IMG/VR virus record: IMGVR_UViG_3300022074_000476 | Span: 1 to 20,411 of that record | Length of the DNA: 20,411 bases | DNA from: a virus | Reading direction: 5' to 3' (one strand) | In this document: positions 7,156 to 12,925 of the stretch, piece after piece | Position numbering within the stretch: position 1 is the stretch's first letter | Layout of the letters: the number at the start of each line of letters is the position of its first letter | The notes under the pieces: generated by a model | The model's input: only the letters and a program-made list of their open reading frames with translations | The model's database searches: none | What the model was told of the DNA's origin: nothing | Program-made: the position numbers and the translations under genes

Positions 7156-7830
7156 TTAGTCCTCACTATATAAATTATTAAATATTTGATTTGTATCCAA
7201 AGTATAGTCTAAGTTAGACTTTGAATAATGAATGTGTTGTGATGGCAAAAAGTCTGGTGCTCCTTCGCCTGTTTGAAACCAAGCAGGATGTGTAACCCTG
7301 ACACGATTGTTAGGCAAAGCAACTAAATTACCAGTCCAGTTACCTGCATCTAATAAATACATTACATGACTTTGTTTGTGTTGAGCAGGATCGTCTGCTA
7401 TTTCGCTTTCAGTATAATCGACTGTAAACAAATACTTAGCAGGATAAAACTCTCCATCTATCTTAGCTAACCACGGACATGGTGTTGCTCTGTCCATGAC
7501 ATAAACTGCATGATTGTAAGACGAACAATCCCAAGGCTGTACGTTATGTGTATCCATTTGATCTGGCCATTCCTCTACAGGAATATCTGCCATCAAACCA
7601 GTTATAGGCATTCTAGCCCACATTGCACCGCCATGAACATTGGGATCTTTTGTATCGTCAGTCTCACAACCAGTGAATATTACTTGAAAACTTAGGCATC
7701 TGTTTGGCATTGTTGTTACACCTATTGCCATAGCGTGTAAAAATTCCCCCTGATACCTTAGATGATTACAAGTAAACTCACGTCTTACCCAACACTTAAA
7801 GTGTGGGATGTTACTTTGCAAATATGGCAT
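7156..7830 (-). CDS. Conserved uncharacterised phage protein, 224 aa
   Basis: I recognise this as a protein conserved across many marine phage genomes, from its start (MPYLQSNIPHFKCWVRREF) and the segments VHGGAMWARMPITGLM, QPWDCSSYNHAVYVMDR, KYLFTVDYTESEIADDPAQHKQSH and NWTGNLVALPNNRVRVTHPAW. No function is assigned that I know of. It is rich in Trp, His and Cys, has no membrane segment and no signal peptide, and shows a compact globular composition unlike the Lys/Gly-rich neighbours. The His and Cys content would allow metal binding, but no standard metal motif is visible. Its ATG shares a base with the stop of the upstream gene (TAATG). Confidence 0.7.
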   Translation of the reverse strand: MPYLQSNIPHFKCWVRREFTCNHLRYQGEFLHAMAIGVTTMPNRCLSFQVIFTGCETDDTKDPNVHGGAMWARMPITGLMADIPVEEWPDQMDTHNVQPWDCSSYNHAVYVMDRATPCPWLAKIDGEFYPAKYLFTVDYTESEIADDPAQHKQSHVMYLLDAGNWTGNLVALPNNRVRVTHPAWFQTGEGAPDFLPSQHIHYSKSNLDYTLDTNQIFNNLYSED

Positions 7831-8033
7831 TAAGCTTTGACTAGTTTATAACCTTTCGTCTTAGCTGCTGATCTAACTTGTGCCAAAGTCATTGTAGGTT
7901 TTTTACCACCCTTTGTCATCATTTTGGATTTCATCTTACCGCCATTCTTCATGCCTTTGGCTTTCATTTTGCCACCCATCATCATGCCTTTAATTTTGCC
8001 ACCACTACGGTAACCTTTTTTCTTTTTAATCAT
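7830..8033 (-). CDS. 67-aa Lys/Met/Gly-rich repeat protein
   Basis: The start is the ATG at 8033, which overlaps the upstream TGA stop (ATGA) and has AGGG 8 nt before it. Residues 1-45 are almost only Lys, Met and Gly, with GGK repeated at residues 11, 20, 31 and 42, i.e. every 9 to 11 residues. In total 20 of 67 residues are Lys and 10 are Met. The last 20 residues are different, a helical segment TLAQVRSAAKTKGYKLVKA that may be a small DNA-binding or docking helix. Such proteins recur near virion genes in marine phages; a role in DNA condensation, ejection or membrane contact is inference. Confidence 0.6.
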   Translation of the reverse strand: MIKKKKGYRSGGKIKGMMMGGKMKAKGMKNGGKMKSKMMTKGGKKPTMTLAQVRSAAKTKGYKLVKA

Positions 8034-8236
8034 TTCAACCACCCTGTAGTTATATTTGCAATTACACCAATAGCACCGCCAAGACCCATCATGACCCAGA
8101 ATGCACCTTTCCAACGATTAGCTACGGCTCTTAATTCAGACATATCAGATCTCATTTCTTTCATGTCATCCTGAAGGGCCTCAACTCTTTCTTCTAATCT
8201 AGCTAAGGCCACTTCTAATCTTTGTTCGTTGGACAT
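8030..8236 (-). CDS. Coiled-coil plus single-membrane-segment protein (XhlA/holin-like)
   Basis: A 68-aa protein from the ATG at 8236 (MSNEQRLEVALARLEERV); an in-frame TTG at 8254 would add six residues, but neither site has a strong ribosome-binding site. Residues 1-38 form heptads (LARLEERVEALQDDMKEMRSDMSEL), then RWKGAFWVMMGLGGAIGVIANI gives one membrane helix close to the C-terminus. This architecture matches small XhlA-like or haemolysin-like phage membrane proteins, some of which help lysis, and also small proteins of unknown role. No endolysin is visible in the window, so the lysis role is unproved. It is placed between virion protein genes. Confidence 0.6.
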   Translation of the reverse strand: MSNEQRLEVALARLEERVEALQDDMKEMRSDMSELRAVANRWKGAFWVMMGLGGAIGVIANITTGWLK

Positions 8237-8256
8237 CTTTTGAACCAACTTCAATA

Positions 8257-8655
8257 TTAATATTCTTTAATCAAACTAAGTATAATGGTGTAAGTATCAC
8301 CACTTGAATGACCCACAGTTGTAAACTTAATGTCACCAGTAACACCACTACCTGCATTGTTTGACAAACCACCAAACCCACTATAGTCATGATCACCAGA
8401 TTGATTTTCGCCTAACTGTATTGCAAGAACGTCAGTTGAAGCATCAAACAAAATATTTACTTTCATGCCTACACACTGCCACCATATTTTTTCTATAGTA
8501 ACACCTGTACAAGTACGACCATCATTTGTTGCTAAACCACTAACGTCAACTTTAGTGACAGCACTTTCACCTGTACCGTCACTAATGTTAGTAAGTTTTA
8601 TTACTGCTCGTCTATTATCATCTACTAGAGTTTGACTTGCTACTGCATCAGCCAT
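8257..8655 (-). CDS. Conserved virion-associated beta protein, 132 aa
   Basis: I recognise this as a conserved marine phage protein from MADAVASQTLVDDNRRAVIKL, the TNISDGTGESAVTKVDVS segment, IEKIWWQCVGMKVNILFD and the ending GVTGDIKFTTVGHSSGDTYTIIL. The alternating hydrophobic pattern predicts an all-beta fold. It follows the capsid-proximal genes, and such proteins are generally treated as structural, perhaps head decoration or minor tail; I know of no direct assignment. AGGAGG with 5 nt spacing gives a strong translation start, in line with high copy number. No signal peptide, membrane segment or catalytic motif is visible. Confidence 0.6.
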   Translation of the reverse strand: MADAVASQTLVDDNRRAVIKLTNISDGTGESAVTKVDVSGLATNDGRTCTGVTIEKIWWQCVGMKVNILFDASTDVLAIQLGENQSGDHDYSGFGGLSNNAGSGVTGDIKFTTVGHSSGDTYTIILSLIKEY

Positions 8656-8667
8656 TTATTCCTCCTA

Positions 8668-9294
8668 CTAAGCTTCGTATCCCATTAATTCAATAAATAG
8701 TTTACCTGCTGTATAGTCAGCATCTGTTGCTGCACCTGTTGTTAGGTACAGGAATTGATCTGCTGCTGGAACGGCTGAGAAGAAAACTTTACTACCTAAT
8801 GTAGCGTCACCTGCATTGACCAATAGTGTCTCAGTTAAGTCTGCAATTGCTCCATCTTCAACACCAGTACCCTCTGTAGCAGAGTGAATATTAATGTCTG
8901 GATCTCCACCTGCTGGAGCTTCAAAACATTCCATGCTACCAGTTAAGATAGTACCGTTTCTTGCTGCAGTAATTTGTCCAATGTGACAAACTAATGCTGT
9001 TCCGTTAACACCAATAATGTCACCAGATCCAGTAGACCTAAGACCAGTTAAGTCAATCAATATTCTTGTTGTAATGATACCACCACTTCTTTGTACAGAA
9101 GTTCTGTAAATAGTTCCAGTACCAGTTGTTATACCTGTACCAGCTTCTACTGCCATTGTATTTGCGTCAAAAGAAGCAAAACCAGCAGTTGAAATAGACA
9201 TCTGTGTAGTTTCAATACCTGTGTTTGCTGCTGTGGCTATTGATGAATAACCACCTTCGGAACGTAATGTTCCTTTAAAAGTTGTATTTGCCAT
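8668..9294 (-). CDS. Conserved phage structural protein, 208 aa
   Basis: The start is the ATG at 9294 (MANTTFKGTLRSEGGY) with GGGAG 9 nt upstream; an in-frame TTG at 9339 would add an unrelated-looking leader. The protein carries segments typical of a family found beside capsid genes in marine phages: ITTRILIDLTGL, SGDIIGVNGTALVCHIGQI, TGSMECFEAPAGGDPDINIH, and a C-terminal half with VFFSAVPAADQFLYLTTG and TAGKLFIELMGYEA. It is predicted all-beta and neutral in composition. It is the first gene after the capsid terminator, so it is probably made in lower amounts than the capsid protein or from its own promoter. A head decoration role is likely but not shown. Confidence 0.6.
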   Translation of the reverse strand: MANTTFKGTLRSEGGYSSIATAANTGIETTQMSISTAGFASFDANTMAVEAGTGITTGTGTIYRTSVQRSGGIITTRILIDLTGLRSTGSGDIIGVNGTALVCHIGQITAARNGTILTGSMECFEAPAGGDPDINIHSATEGTGVEDGAIADLTETLLVNAGDATLGSKVFFSAVPAADQFLYLTTGAATDADYTAGKLFIELMGYEA

Positions 9295-9339
9295 TTTGAG
9301 TTTCTCCCTGTCTTGGCTAAAGTCAGCTTTCGCTGTCAA

Positions 9340-9368
9340 AGAAAATTAGAGGGAGGGTTGCCCCTCCC
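9340..9368 (-). terminator. Rho-independent terminator after the major capsid gene
   Basis: On the minus strand, GGGAGGG, loop GCAA and CCCTCCC form a perfect 7-bp stem with a stable GNRA tetraloop, starting 13 nt after the capsid stop. TCTAATTTTC follows, a short broken T-tract. It separates the capsid protein from the next virion gene and would set a high capsid to downstream ratio. Confidence 0.75.
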
Positions 9369-9381
9369 CCATTTGATTTAT

Positions 9382-10287
9382 TTAAGCTCCCGGTGAAGCA
9401 TAGTACGCTAGTGGATCAGAGTATCCAAAAGAATATCTCTCTCTACCTTTGTACCTTACGTTACCAGTATCAAAGTCGCCTTCCATTGAAGTCTTCATTG
9501 GAACACGAGTAAAGTGCTTGAAACCATTTGGAATGTCAGTCTTCAAAAAGAATGCATCTGTATCTGTCAAATAGTGGTTAATTGCATAGCCACCTGACAA
9601 AGCATTTCTGCTTACTAATGCGTTCACATCGTTGTCTGCTGTTCCAATTCGGCCTTCACTTTTCATTAATCTTTCAGCTACAAACTGTAGATCTGAAGGT
9701 ATTAATAAGCTTACAGGTCTTGCAGCTATTTTCAAGCCACGCTCATCTGTATACTTACCAATAGCGATCACAGCCGCTTCAAGAGAAGTCTCATTCAAAT
9801 CAACAGCAACTGATGGTCTGTTTGCATTTGTACCACCACTTACTAATGGGTGATCTGTAGCAAAAAGACTTTTACCATCTCCGCCTGTTTGACCTGTAAA
9901 GCCTTCATTGAAAAGGGCAGCACCCTTTACTTCTTTAGTATGTTGGAAACTCCTAGCAAGTGCTTTAGTATACCTAGCAGATAAAGAATCATAAAGATTA
10001 TCTTCAACAGCTTCCTCTGTAATAGAGAAACCTAATGCGATAGTCTCATGTGTATATCTACTTGTGTGTACTTCTTGTGCATCGTCAAATGCAATTGCAG
10101 CACCTTCATCCTTAATCGGAGCAGATCCAAAACCACTGAGCTTTGTCTCTTCTTCAAAAGACCTCTCAGAATTTTCTACCTCAAAAGAATTCTTCCACTC
10201 TTCAGGATATCTTGCATACTCTAGTCCGAATAATGCATTAAGTCCCGGAAGAAGTTCTTTCATGAGTTGACTTCTAGCTATTGCCAT
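9382..10287 (-). CDS. Major capsid protein, Mu gpT-like
   Basis: A 301-aa protein that I recognise as the gpT-like major head subunit group used by many marine podoviruses (HK97 fold in this group). Visible landmarks are MAIARSQLMKELLPGLNALFGLEY at the start, the FEVENSERSFEEETKLSGF segment, RYTHETIALGFSITEEAVEDNLYDSLSARYTKALARS, a DHPLVSG motif, and the C-terminal KHFTRVPMKTSMEGDFDTGNVRYKGRERYSFG. It has no long N-terminal delta domain, in line with a separately encoded scaffold two genes upstream of its own small partner. A terminator follows directly. GGGAG precedes the ATG. The protein builds the icosahedral shell; a GroES-like gene in the same operon suggests that folding needs chaperonin help. 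Confidence 0.85.
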   Translation of the reverse strand: MAIARSQLMKELLPGLNALFGLEYARYPEEWKNSFEVENSERSFEEETKLSGFGSAPIKDEGAAIAFDDAQEVHTSRYTHETIALGFSITEEAVEDNLYDSLSARYTKALARSFQHTKEVKGAALFNEGFTGQTGGDGKSLFATDHPLVSGGTNANRPSVAVDLNETSLEAAVIAIGKYTDERGLKIAARPVSLLIPSDLQFVAERLMKSEGRIGTADNDVNALVSRNALSGGYAINHYLTDTDAFFLKTDIPNGFKHFTRVPMKTSMEGDFDTGNVRYKGRERYSFGYSDPLAYYASPGA

Positions 10288-10300
10288 ATTATGTCACTCC

Positions 10301-10897
10301 CTAAGTTATTGGATCTGTTAAGAACGCATTTTCAGCAGGGCTTAACATAACTACTAAATCAGTATATGTATCGCCTACAGAAGATCCCGGTCTATTAACA
10401 AAGTCCACGATTTTGAATAACTCACCACCGACAGAAGCTGTAGAAGCGTCTGCCTGAAGACCTGAGTTTCCAGTTGTTGTATTTCCAGCAGAGGTTTGAA
10501 CTAGGTCTAATGTCATACCTAAACTGGTTTGTGCTACTGCACCATCTGCTTGCACTTCGTAAAGTGTATGCGGATGAACGGCTACTACAGCTTTAATATC
10601 TGAAGCAGAAATACTGCCCGGATAGTATTGCTTAAAAGTAGGTTGCGAGGTGTTAGGGTCTGTATAGGAAACTCCTAAAAAGACACCTATTGGATTTATT
10701 TCACCTGCTGCAGTTTCTCTGACGAGATAACCATCGTCTGAAGAACTTGCAACATTCGCAAAGCCAACAACGTCACCATTGAAGATAGCTGTACTGTACC
10801 CAGAATTAATTAAATATTCTCTAGTTGAACCAGCAAACGGCATACCCCCAAGGATTCCTATTGGCTTCAGTCCTCTAGGGGCTGAAGTTGTACTCAT
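10301..10897 (-). CDS. Head decoration-type structural protein
   Basis: A 198-aa protein beginning MSTTSAPRGLKPIGILGGMPF, with AGSTREYLINSGYSTAIFNGDVVGF, PIGVFLGVSYTDPNTSQPTFKQYYP and KIVDFVNRPGSSVGDTYTDLVV, all of which I associate with a family encoded just upstream of gpT-like capsid genes in marine phages. Strong AAGGAG at 8 nt before the ATG. The all-beta, Gly/Thr/Ser-rich composition suits a protein that sits on the capsid lattice. Decoration is the likeliest role, as the gene directly precedes the capsid gene; a scaffold function is already covered by the upstream gene. Confidence 0.65.
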   Translation of the reverse strand: MSTTSAPRGLKPIGILGGMPFAGSTREYLINSGYSTAIFNGDVVGFANVASSSDDGYLVRETAAGEINPIGVFLGVSYTDPNTSQPTFKQYYPGSISASDIKAVVAVHPHTLYEVQADGAVAQTSLGMTLDLVQTSAGNTTTGNSGLQADASTASVGGELFKIVDFVNRPGSSVGDTYTDLVVMLSPAENAFLTDPIT

Positions 10898-10928
10898 AGT
10901 ACATTCTCCTTAAAGTTAAAGTTTAAAG

Positions 10929-11396
10929 TTAAGTACCCTTACCAAATGAAACCCTGCTATCTCTATTAGGATTGTTAATTGGCATTCTAGGGTTGGATTC
11001 CTTCATTAAAGCATTGTCAACGCTCTTCATCGCTTCAGAAGATTGACTTCTGTAGTGTTCATTACGTTGCTTTGCCATATTTTCAGGCATCCTGCAAAGA
11101 AGCAGTCCTCCGACTTCTACCTTTCCTTTAAAACGTGGACTTGGATCTAATACCAAGTGTTCCATTTCTGGAGCGTCTTCGATAGGTACGGCTTCCCAAC
11201 CTTCTCTTAACTTCTTACTATAATTTGTAGGATCATCTTGACCCTGCGTAGAAATGCGAATCCACTTAAAAGACCATCCGTCTTTAGGATGTGGATCAGG
11301 TAAAAGGTTTGGTGGAGACCATGATTGATTGCGTTCCTCATTCTCTCGCTTCTCGACAGAGCGTGGGGATCGTTTTGCTTGCTTGGTGTCGGACAT
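10929..11396 (-). CDS. Conserved phage protein between scaffold and capsid genes
   Basis: A 155-aa protein. The N-terminal 30 residues are basic and probably disordered (KQAKRSPRSVEKRENEERN). A core follows with WSPPNLLPDPHPKDGWSFKWIRIS, NYSKKLREGWEAVPIEDAPE and FKGKVEVGGLLLCRMPENMAKQRNEHY. The last 40 residues end DSRVSFGKGT, a terminal motif seen in homologues I recall from marine phages. Function is not established; the place between scaffold and capsid genes suggests an assembly or minor head role. GAGAGG lies 7 nt before the ATG. One base separates its start from the scaffold stop. Confidence 0.65.
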   Translation of the reverse strand: MSDTKQAKRSPRSVEKRENEERNQSWSPPNLLPDPHPKDGWSFKWIRISTQGQDDPTNYSKKLREGWEAVPIEDAPEMEHLVLDPSPRFKGKVEVGGLLLCRMPENMAKQRNEHYRSQSSEAMKSVDNALMKESNPRMPINNPNRDSRVSFGKGT

Positions 11397-11397
11397 T

Positions 11398-12231
11398 TTA
11401 ATTCCTCTCTAATGCGGCAAACTGCTTGGCATATTCCTGTAACGGAACTCCAAGCCGATTGGCGACAGCTACTTGGCTGGGTGTTAATCGAACTTTGCGA
11501 GATTTACCAGTTTGGTTTCCTCCCGGTGTAACAACAGTAGAATGATCAGTAGATTTGGGTGTCGATGTACCCCCAAGTTTACTTGGAAACTCTTCCTTCA
11601 TTCGCCTGTCAATCATTTCATAATAATTGGCAGACTCTGCTGTAATTCCTTTTTTTACTAACTCATCATGAATAGCATAAGCTGCATTGGTCATAACCAT
11701 ATCTTGATTAAACCATGTATTATCTTGAGCCCATTCAACTGCCCTTTGGTCAGGCGGTGGTGCAACAACAGGTAACTCACGCTGTTCAAAGTTTTTAGGA
11801 TTTGCATAATCCTTCATCTTGTTAAGATCAGATGTTTGCGATGCCGCTTTAACCATCTTCTCTTGAGCTTCTACAATTTTATCTGCGTCACCGTCTTCAT
11901 AAGCTTGCTTATATTCGGTTTTTGCATTTGCTATATCAGCGTTAATTCTGCTTTCCATTTCAGTAGCAGATATTGATGAGAAATTTTTTGACTGTTGTCT
12001 TAACTTATTGTTCTCATCCATAACCTTTTGGGCTACCGAGTAGTATTCATCACGCTGACGTTCAGCTTCACGCTGTCTATGTGTAAGCTCGTCAATTCTT
12101 TTTTGATACTTAGTTGGTTTTTTTACTTCTGCTACTTGTTCAACTTCTTGCTCTGGAGCTTCTTCAACTTCAGGCTGTTCAGTTTCAATAGCTTCATCAA
12201 CTACTTCAATTTCTTTTTCTTCTTCGCTCAT
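11398..12231 (-). CDS. Capsid scaffolding protein
   Basis: A 277-aa protein with the classic scaffold make-up. The first 40 residues are very acidic (MSEEEKEIEVVDEAIETEQPE), then a long helical, coiled-coil part runs from about 40 to 150 (YQKRIDELTHRQREAERQRDEY, AQEKMVKAASQTSDLN). The C-terminal third (SRKVRLTPSQVAVANRLGVPLQEYAKQF) is basic and helical, as expected of the segment that binds the coat protein. It lies upstream of the capsid gene in the usual head-gene order. The ATG overlaps the GroES-like stop (ATGA), so the two are translated together. Identification rests on composition and position, since scaffolds diverge quickly. Confidence 0.75.
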   Translation of the reverse strand: MSEEEKEIEVVDEAIETEQPEVEEAPEQEVEQVAEVKKPTKYQKRIDELTHRQREAERQRDEYYSVAQKVMDENNKLRQQSKNFSSISATEMESRINADIANAKTEYKQAYEDGDADKIVEAQEKMVKAASQTSDLNKMKDYANPKNFEQRELPVVAPPPDQRAVEWAQDNTWFNQDMVMTNAAYAIHDELVKKGITAESANYYEMIDRRMKEEFPSKLGGTSTPKSTDHSTVVTPGGNQTGKSRKVRLTPSQVAVANRLGVPLQEYAKQFAALERN

Positions 12232-12605
12232 GTTGTTGCCCTCGAAACTTTAGTTGGATCGTCTAATGTTGCTAAAATAGCATCATCATTAAGTAAACGC
12301 ATTTCGACATTATCGTATTCAAATCTATGACCTGAATATTTTGAGATAAGAACCCAGTCGCCTTTTTCACACCAAGGCCCGTTTTCAAATCTTCTGTCAC
12401 TATTTGGATATGCGTCTTCACCCACATCTACAACTTTACCAACAATAGATGCTACATCTTCTCTGGTTTTAGTTGTGGTAGGTAAGTAAACACCACCTTT
12501 AGTTGCGTCTTGTACTTTTGGCATTACAATAAGCAAGTGATACCCTTTAGGCTTCGGAGGATTTTCAGGTATCTTGACCTCCGCAGTAGAATATACTGAT
12601 GTCAT
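12228..12605 (-). CDS. Phage GroES-like co-chaperonin
   Basis: A 125-aa cpn10-type protein. I take the ATG at 12605 because AAAGGA is placed 7 nt before it; the GTG at 12638 has no such support. After a 20-residue leader, PKGYHLLIVMPKVQ matches the first strand of GroES; TKGGVYLPTTTK at 36-46 matches the mobile loop with hydrophobic tripeptide VYL (IVL in GroES); EDVASIVGKVVDVGE follows; and KGDWVLISKYSGHRFEYDNVEMRLLNDDAILATL (81-114) matches the KVGDIVIFN to SDILA end of GroES. A short insert (AYPNSDRRFENGPWC) lies between. It would cap the host GroEL chamber during capsid folding, as T4 gp31 does for its own coat protein. Confidence 0.85.
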   Translation of the reverse strand: MTSVYSTAEVKIPENPPKPKGYHLLIVMPKVQDATKGGVYLPTTTKTREDVASIVGKVVDVGEDAYPNSDRRFENGPWCEKGDWVLISKYSGHRFEYDNVEMRLLNDDAILATLDDPTKVSRATT

Positions 12606-12633
12606 TTTTTTTCCTTTGCAGCAGTTTAAAATG

Positions 12634-12648
12634 TTCACATTATGTGAA
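12634..12648. repeat. Near-perfect 15-nt palindrome upstream of the GroES-like gene
   Basis: TTCACAT and ATGTGAA form a 7-bp dyad with one central base, 29 nt upstream of the co-chaperonin start. It lies in the 63-nt gap and resembles a protein operator more than a terminator, since no T-tract follows on the minus strand. Not identified with a known binding protein. Confidence 0.4.
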
Positions 12649-12668
12649 TTGCGGTTGTGCTGAAACCG

Positions 12669-12872
12669 TTAATCGTCTTCTTGATCGTTGGTCTTAATAA
12701 GATTAAGGAGTTCTCGTTCTGCGATAGCCAACCCTTCTATTTGACCCACAAACCTTTGATATTCTTCAAAGTTTTTGGCGTTCCCCAGAGCAACGCTATC
12801 GGTTAAATCATTCATATACTGACGTAAAGTTTTTCTCATACTGTCAGCAAAATTGTGAACTTCAGGACTCAT
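12669..12872 (-). CDS. Small helical phage protein after portal gene
   Basis: A 67-aa, all-helical protein. Its core (FEEYQRFVGQIEGLAIAERELLNLIK) resembles short proteins, present in many podovirus genomes next to the portal gene, with the pattern FEEY-x(3)-G-x-I-x-GL-x(3)-E. Their role is unknown to me, though they are usually grouped with head genes. AAGAGA is a weak site before the ATG at 12872. The gene stands slightly apart (53 nt after the portal stop), with a possible promoter in that gap, and starts the scaffold/capsid part of the operon. Confidence 0.6.
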   Translation of the reverse strand: MSPEVHNFADSMRKTLRQYMNDLTDSVALGNAKNFEEYQRFVGQIEGLAIAERELLNLIKTNDQEDD

Positions 12873-12889
12873 AATAATCTCTTATCTTA

Positions 12890-12920
12890 TCTATAGCATA
12901 GGTTAAGTGGTTAATGCCAA
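12890..12920 (-). promoter_or_regulatory. Possible promoter for the scaffold/capsid block
   Basis: On the minus strand, TTGGCA (12920-12915) and an extended -10-like TGCTATAGA (12898-12890) are separated by 18 to 19 nt, within a 53-nt gap. The spacing is slightly long and the calls are made by eye, so this is weak. A similar TGCTATATT occurs before the small terminase gene. Confidence 0.3.
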
Positions 12921-12925
12921 TAAAA

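Noticed and set aside
9295-9350. TTGACA-like -35 after the capsid terminator
   Set aside because: A TTGACA hexamer is present on the minus strand, but nothing like a -10 occurs at 16 to 18 nt, so I did not call a promoter.
10912-10934. AAAGTTAA-type short direct repeats in the gap before the 155-aa gene's stop
   Set aside because: Only two to three 7-nt AT-rich copies; too little to separate from chance.
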